Of a stretch of 64,000 bases of DNA, positions 59,338 through 64,000 are shown piece by piece. The notes below the pieces were generated by a model. That model saw nothing but the letters and a program-made list of their open reading frames with translations, was not told the origin of the DNA and did no database searches. The position numbers and the translations under genes are program-made. The stretch lies in NCBI GenBank assembly GCA_965219405.1, contig OZ244736.1, positions 1,426,001 through 1,490,000 on the forward strand, in the 5' to 3' direction. Origin of the DNA: VXMO01 sp965219405. GTDB taxonomy: Bacteria; Chloroflexota; Dehalococcoidia; UBA6926. Numbering within the stretch: the first letter of the stretch is position 1; every line of letters begins with the position of its first letter.

Positions 59338-60882
59338 ATGAAGTCGTCTCCCGCCGACGTTCACGGGACAGTTATCGGCGAGATGCTCGAACGCGCCCGC
59401 GTCTTTCTTGCCAATCAACAGGTCGCCGCGTGGGTGGTCGGCGGCTCCGTCCGCGATATGCTCCTCGGCGTCCCGACCGCGGACGCCGATCTGGTGGTGG
59501 ATGCGGCGAACGTTCCCCAGTTGGGCAGACAGTTCGCGGACGAAATTGGTGGCGCGTTCTATCACCTTGACCAGGAACGGAACTATGTCCGCGTGCTTTC
59601 TGCGGCAAACGTGGCAGGGGAGCGAACGCGTTTGGACATCACGCCGCTTGGAGATCGAGACATCGCCGCTGAGCTTTCGCGGCGTGACTTCACAGTCAAC
59701 GCCATGGCACTGCCACTGGAAAACTGGCAGACGCCGGACAATCTCATCGATCCGCTCAATGGCTGCGCTGATCTCACGCAGCGTGTCCTCCGCGCCGTCA
59801 AACCCACTATCTACGCCGATGACGGGATCCGTCTCATGCGCCTGGCGAGGCTGGCAGGGCAGTTGGGATTCGCTGTCGATGAGGAGACGGCGTCCTTGGC
59901 CAAGCGCGACGCTGCTCACCTTGCGGACGCTTCACCTGATCGGCTGCGTGACGAACTCTGCAAAGTGTTGGGGCTGCGCGATGCGAAATCCGCCTTGCGC
60001 CTGCTTGATGACATCGGCGTGCTCAGCCGAATCGTGCCGGAGCTCGATGCCGCTCGAGACGTGACGCAGCCGATTGAGCATTACTGGGATGTGTTCAATC
60101 ATCTCATCGAGACCGTCGGATTCATGGATGGCTTGCTTGACGAAGACAGGCGAGCGGCTGACCCCATCCTCTCGCAGATGCCATGGAGCGATCACGTTGC
60201 CGACTATTTCGTAGAAGAGCTGTCCGGCGGTGTTGATCGCGCCGTTCTGACCAGGCTCGCCTGCCTGCTGCATGACATCGCCAAGCCGCAGACAAAGACT
60301 GTTGAAGAGTCCGGCAGGACGCGCTTCCTCGGCCATCCGGAGCAGGGAGCTGAGGTGACGGAGGCTGTGATGGAGCGATTGCATTTCAGCCGCCGCGCCA
60401 ACGCCTATGTCACGCTGACTGTGCGGCAGCACCTGCGCCCCATGCAGCTCAGCAACAATCTTGAGACGCCAACACGCCGCGCCCTCTATCGGTTCAAGCG
60501 TGATCTCGGTGATGCCGCAATCGGGGCAGTGTGGCTGAGCATGGCCGACTTTTTGGCTGCAAAAGGCCCCATGCTCGACCCCAATGAGTGGCGAAGGCGG
60601 GTCAGCCACTGTAGCCTAGTGATGGAGTCGATACTCACCGAGCCCGCTGATGACAAGGCCGCGCCGCAGTTGGTGAATGGCCATAAGCTCATGGAAGCGC
60701 TTGGCGTTGGCCCCGGCCCGCACTTGGGGCAGATACTTGAAGCTGTCAAGGAAGCGTTGGCCGCGGACGAGGTGACGACTCCGGAGGAGGCGCTTACGTT
60801 TGCCCGCCGGGAATGGGAGGCACGGTTCGGCCCCCTGGCAGGTGAGCGCGGGGAAGACGATGCAGTGAGGAGAGGAAACTGA
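59338..60882 (+). CDS. tRNA nucleotidyltransferase / poly(A) polymerase family with HD domain
   Basis: The 514-residue protein has the class II nucleotidyltransferase head, VVGGSVRDMLLG (GGSVRD at 35-40), DADLVV with the catalytic Asp pair, then RRDFTVNAMA and a C-terminal HD domain (LACLLHDIAKP) as in bacterial CCA-adding or A-adding enzymes. It finishes or repairs tRNA 3' ends. The three tRNAs in this window already encode CCA, so repair may be its main task for them. Whether it adds CCA or only A cannot be decided by eye. ATG 59338 lies 3 bp after def. Confidence 0.88.
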   Translation: MKSSPADVHGTVIGEMLERARVFLANQQVAAWVVGGSVRDMLLGVPTADADLVVDAANVPQLGRQFADEIGGAFYHLDQERNYVRVLSAANVAGERTRLDITPLGDRDIAAELSRRDFTVNAMALPLENWQTPDNLIDPLNGCADLTQRVLRAVKPTIYADDGIRLMRLARLAGQLGFAVDEETASLAKRDAAHLADASPDRLRDELCKVLGLRDAKSALRLLDDIGVLSRIVPELDAARDVTQPIEHYWDVFNHLIETVGFMDGLLDEDRRAADPILSQMPWSDHVADYFVEELSGGVDRAVLTRLACLLHDIAKPQTKTVEESGRTRFLGHPEQGAEVTEAVMERLHFSRRANAYVTLTVRQHLRPMQLSNNLETPTRRALYRFKRDLGDAAIGAVWLSMADFLAAKGPMLDPNEWRRRVSHCSLVMESILTEPADDKAAPQLVNGHKLMEALGVGPGPHLGQILEAVKEALAADEVTTPEEALTFARREWEARFGPLAGERGEDDAVRRGN

Positions 60883-60883
60883 T

Positions 60884-62569
60884 TTGGAGCGATTGAGCGG
60901 CTTACTCGGCGTAGTCGGCCGTCGGCTGCGTCGATGGATCATCCCCGGGTTCATCGTTCTTTTTGTCCTTTTTGCGGCGCTTAGCCTCGTGCGTGACGAG
61001 TGGCGCATTCCCCTGACCGACATCGAGCGCGGCCAGCAGGATACGCCTCTCGGCCTGACACTCGGCCTTGATCTGCAGGGTGGCGTCCATCTCGTCTACG
61101 AAACCGTCGACCCGAATCCCAGCCCGGAGCAGCTGGATGGCGTGGTGCAGATCATCCGCACGCGCGTTGACCAATTCGGCGTGGCGGAGCCCCTTATTCA
61201 GACGCTCGGCGCGAATCGCATCGTCGTTCAACTGCCGGGTGTACAGGACGTGCAGGCGGCCAAGGACCTCATCGGCGCGCCCGCCGTGCTGGACTTCCGG
61301 GAGCTTATCACCATCCCCATCGAGCCCGGGGAGGAGACAGGCGTCGAAGTCGAAGCCGAACCGGTTGGCGATGCCGAGGTGGAGGCAACTCCCGAGACTG
61401 AACCCACTATTGGTGACAGCGCGGAATCAACCCCTGCGCCGGCTGACCAATCGACGTCCGACGTAGCAGAGTCGACCGCGGGGCCGTCGGACGGAACAAC
61501 GTCCGCGCCCAAGCTGGCAAATGTCTCGCCATCCATAGTGGCTCAGACGACCCCTGAGCCAACCGTCGTTGCCGAAACGACCCCAGAAACAACTGCTACG
61601 GAAGGGCAAACCGAAGCGGTAGAGGAAACACCGGCTCCTGAACCTGAACCCGAGTTCCGCCTCGAATGGGAGATTGCCACGGCGGTTGTCGATGGCGAAG
61701 AAGTTGAACTGACGGGTGACCGGCTGGAGCCGGGCTCCGCGCAGGTGGGATTCAACCCGACAACCGGCGCGCCGGAAGTCTATTTCCAGATGGACAGCCA
61801 GGGCCGCGAGGCATTCCGCCTCGTTTCACGACGCCTGGTCGGTCAACTGATGGGGATCTTTCTTGACGGAGAGGCGATCCTGACGCCCCGCATACAGTCC
61901 GAAATTCCAACGAGCCCCCGCATCACCGGACTCGATCTTGCAGAAGCGCAGATCCTCGCTATCCAGCTCAACGCGGGCGCGTTCCCCATCCCGCTGGAGA
62001 AAGAGCCAATCCTGGAGCGGGACGTGGATGCATTCCTCGGCGCGGACGCCCTTGGGCGGGGCCTGCGCGCTGGCATGGTCGGCATCCTCCTGGTTGCTCT
62101 GTTCATGGTGCTCTACTACCGCATGAACGGCGTCGTGGCGGCCACCGCGCTCATTATCTACGCTATCCTTGTCCTCGGCACGTTCAAGTCGATTCCCGTT
62201 GTCCTAACTCTCTCCGGCCTTGCGGCATTCGTCCTCTCATTTGGCTTTGCCGTGGACGCCAACGTCCTGATATTCGAGCGAATGAAAGAGGAACTGCGGG
62301 CAGGCCGCAGCATGGGTTCAGCGATCGATATCGGATTCAATCGTGCCTGGCCTGCCATCAGGGACGGCAACTTTACGACCCTAATCATCGCAGCCATCCT
62401 CTTCTGGTTCGGCGAACGGCTCGGCGCGAGCCTTGTGCAGGGCTTTGCCCTGACACTGGCCATTGGCATCGTGCTCAGCATGTTCAGCGCGCTGGTCATC
62501 ACGCGCCGCCTGCTGCAACTTGTGACCAACTTTGAGCCGCTCCGCAAGACGAGGTTCTATATTCCGTAA
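60884..62569 (+). CDS. secD: Protein translocase subunit SecD
   Basis: The 561-residue membrane protein has one N-terminal span, the periplasmic P1 head (LGLDLQGGVHLVYE with the D-LQGG signature), and C-terminal helices with GFAVDANVLIFERMKEE. SecDF uses the proton gradient to help SecYEG export. An insert of about 115 residues (roughly 148-262), very rich in Thr, Glu, Pro and Ala, interrupts the head domain; it looks disordered. TTG start at 60884, 1 bp after the previous stop, with GAGGAGAGG upstream. secF follows 13 bp later. Confidence 0.93.
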   Translation: MERLSGLLGVVGRRLRRWIIPGFIVLFVLFAALSLVRDEWRIPLTDIERGQQDTPLGLTLGLDLQGGVHLVYETVDPNPSPEQLDGVVQIIRTRVDQFGVAEPLIQTLGANRIVVQLPGVQDVQAAKDLIGAPAVLDFRELITIPIEPGEETGVEVEAEPVGDAEVEATPETEPTIGDSAESTPAPADQSTSDVAESTAGPSDGTTSAPKLANVSPSIVAQTTPEPTVVAETTPETTATEGQTEAVEETPAPEPEPEFRLEWEIATAVVDGEEVELTGDRLEPGSAQVGFNPTTGAPEVYFQMDSQGREAFRLVSRRLVGQLMGIFLDGEAILTPRIQSEIPTSPRITGLDLAEAQILAIQLNAGAFPIPLEKEPILERDVDAFLGADALGRGLRAGMVGILLVALFMVLYYRMNGVVAATALIIYAILVLGTFKSIPVVLTLSGLAAFVLSFGFAVDANVLIFERMKEELRAGRSMGSAIDIGFNRAWPAIRDGNFTTLIIAAILFWFGERLGASLVQGFALTLAIGIVLSMFSALVITRRLLQLVTNFEPLRKTRFYIP

Positions 62570-62582
62570 GGGGAAACCGAGA

Positions 62583-63551
62583 ATGATCAACTTTGCGAAA
62601 TACAGGGCAACGTATTTCCTCTTCTCGCTCACAGTTATTGCGGCGGGGCTGGCCGCGTTGTTCCTCGGCCCCGGCCTGAGCTTCAGCATTGAGTTCAGCA
62701 GCGGCGCCGCCGTGGACGCCACATTTGTCAGTGCGACGGAGCAGAACCTCGTCGATGAGGCCATCGAGTCGTTGGGATATGAAGGCGCGGTGGTGCAGGG
62801 GTTCGGCGACCGCGAGTATTTCCTGCGGCTGCCGTTGGCGGAGGCGTCGGAACGTCAGCAGCTGGACGTGCGCAATGCGCTGGAGGAATATGCCGGGCCG
62901 CTGCAGGGCTACAGCTTTGACCTCGTTTCACCCGCCGTTGCCCGCGAGACGGTGCGGAACGGTTTGTTCGCGGTCCTGATTGCCGTCGTAGGCATCCTCG
63001 GCTACATCGTCTATGCCTTTCGCAGCATCCGCCACCCGTTCCGCTACGGCATCGCAGCCATCATCGCCCTTGTGCATGACATTGCCGTTGCATTTGCCAT
63101 GGCGGGACTGTTCATGCTCATCGGCTCGCAGTGGCTCCATCTTGAAATCAGCAGCATGTTCCTCGTTGGCGTGCTGACCCTGCTCGGCTACAGCATTAAC
63201 GACACCATCGTCATCTTTGACCGCATCCGTGAGAACATCCTGCGCGATACGAACCGCGACATCGTCGCCACAACCAATTACTCGATCATGGAGAGCATGG
63301 GGCGCTCCATCAACACGAGCTTCACGACGCTCGTCGTCTTGTTGGCTCTGTTCCTGCTCGGCCCGACGACGATCCGCGATTTCCTCTTCGTCATGATTAT
63401 CGGTGTCGTGTCCGGAACCTACAGCTCCATCTTCACCGCCTCACAGGTCATCGTCTCGTGGGAGACACGGAGCTTTGGAAATATCCCGTTTATCGGCGGT
63501 GGGCGCGGCGGCTCGACTCCCTCAGCGGCCCCATCGCCTAGCGCAACCTAG
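62583..63551 (+). CDS. secF: Protein translocase subunit SecF
   Basis: A 322-residue partner of SecD with six membrane helices: N-terminal FSIEFSSGAAVDA (the SecF GxxxD-like strand), HDIAVAFAMAGLF, VLTLLGYSINDTIVIFDRIREN and the final helices. ATG 62583 follows AAGGGGAAA; the frame extends upstream into secD but that part is not SecF-like. The C-terminal tail is Gly/Ser/Pro-rich. Last gene of the secD-secF pair before an unrelated hydrolase. Confidence 0.94.
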   Translation: MINFAKYRATYFLFSLTVIAAGLAALFLGPGLSFSIEFSSGAAVDATFVSATEQNLVDEAIESLGYEGAVVQGFGDREYFLRLPLAEASERQQLDVRNALEEYAGPLQGYSFDLVSPAVARETVRNGLFAVLIAVVGILGYIVYAFRSIRHPFRYGIAAIIALVHDIAVAFAMAGLFMLIGSQWLHLEISSMFLVGVLTLLGYSINDTIVIFDRIRENILRDTNRDIVATTNYSIMESMGRSINTSFTTLVVLLALFLLGPTTIRDFLFVMIIGVVSGTYSSIFTASQVIVSWETRSFGNIPFIGGGRGGSTPSAAPSPSAT

Positions 63552-63593
63552 CGAGCGGACAATAGCGAGGGCAGGGCGTTCACGGAGGAGACC

Positions 63594-64000
63594 ATGCCCG
63601 TCACGACTGAACGCATCACCATCGATAGCGACGGCATCGAGCTGGTCGGGGCAATCTCGTTACCGGACGGGCAGGGGCCGCATCCGGCGGTGGTTCTCTG
63701 CCATGGGATGCCCGCAGCCCGACCCACTCCGACCTCTGACATCACGCTTTCCGCGCCGACAGATGACGGTCTGACATACGCCGAGATTGCTGAGCTATGC
63801 GCCCACCGCGGCCTCGCCGCCGTCATCTTCAACTTCCGCGGTACAGGTGAGAGTGGCGGCAATTTCCACCCGCTTGGATGGGCGCAGGATCTTGAGGCCG
63901 TCCTGTCATGGGTGTGGGAACGTCCCGAGGTGGACATCGACCGCATCGGCGTGCTCGGCTCAAGCATGGGCGCCCGCGTGGCGATTCACGTGGCGGCGCG
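63594..64000 (+). CDS. Alpha/beta hydrolase, 3' end outside window
   Basis: At least 135 residues are visible, starting MPVTTERITIDSDGIEL with CGGAGGAGACC just upstream. LCHG followed by NFRGTGESGG forms the oxyanion region, and GVLGSSMGA is the nucleophile elbow with Ser in GSSMG. The fold is a serine hydrolase of the dienelactone hydrolase or acyl-peptidase kind; the acid and His are beyond the edge. Substrate not assignable. Confidence 0.82.
   Translation, partial: MPVTTERITIDSDGIELVGAISLPDGQGPHPAVVLCHGMPAARPTPTSDITLSAPTDDGLTYAEIAELCAHRGLAAVIFNFRGTGESGGNFHPLGWAQDLEAVLSWVWERPEVDIDRIGVLGSSMGARVAIHVAA

Overview
The window reads as a contiguous piece of a GC-rich bacterial chromosome, most likely a Chloroflexota member near the SAR202/Dehalococcoidia side. 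This is an inference from gene content: a complex I operon without the NADH-input module (no NuoE/F/G), several CoxL-type molybdenum hydroxylases of the form II kind, a phosphoglucose isomerase, tandem VOC proteins, and a transglutaminase membrane protein. No rRNA or other decisive marker is present. There are no insertion sequences, integrases, phage genes or CRISPR arrays.

Layout. 1-7.9 kb (minus): a polytopic membrane protein cut by the window edge and a 2073-residue HEAT/double-transglutaminase/Ig-repeat membrane protein. 8.1-17.4 kb is an accessory-looking stretch: a sterol-reductase (ERG4/ERG24) homolog, a collagen-like protein, a PfkB-type kinase lacking its catalytic Asp, a methyltransferase divergent from an NRPS-like adenylation-carrier-reductase protein, and a CDF metal exporter behind a perfect 16-bp palindrome. 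17.5-17.9 kb: three tRNAs (Val, Arg, Leu), the Arg one with a GCG anticodon. 18-22 kb (minus): amidohydrolase, asparaginase-like protein, glucose-6-phosphate isomerase.

22.1-33.1 kb (plus) is one long tight run: pyrE, a degenerate pyrE-like paralog, an M20 carbamoylase/allantoate-amidohydrolase-type enzyme, pyrK, pyrD, coxG, coxS, coxL, coxM and a second coxL. It joins pyrimidine genes to a molybdenum hydroxylase, which suggests either pyrimidine synthesis beside an unrelated oxidase or a pathway for an N-heterocycle. 33.1-38.8 kb: YchF GTPase and a pseudokinase/PQQ-propeller protein (minus), DNA polymerase III delta (plus), an orphan oligopeptide ABC ATPase (minus).

39.0-49.6 kb: nuoABCDHIJK, a DUF2007-like small protein, a 57-bp coding tandem repeat, then nuoLMN. 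49.7-54.5 kb: paired VOC proteins, NAD kinase, a GNAT, a Nudix hydrolase, an orphan HicB-like protein and a GYD protein. 54.6-64 kb: a stand-alone molybdenum hydroxylase large subunit behind a folded leader, an AlkD-like protein, ruvB, def, a CCA-adding enzyme, secD, secF and a truncated alpha/beta hydrolase. Five copies of a dispersed palindromic repeat, in a simple and a nested form, sit in the intergenic gaps.
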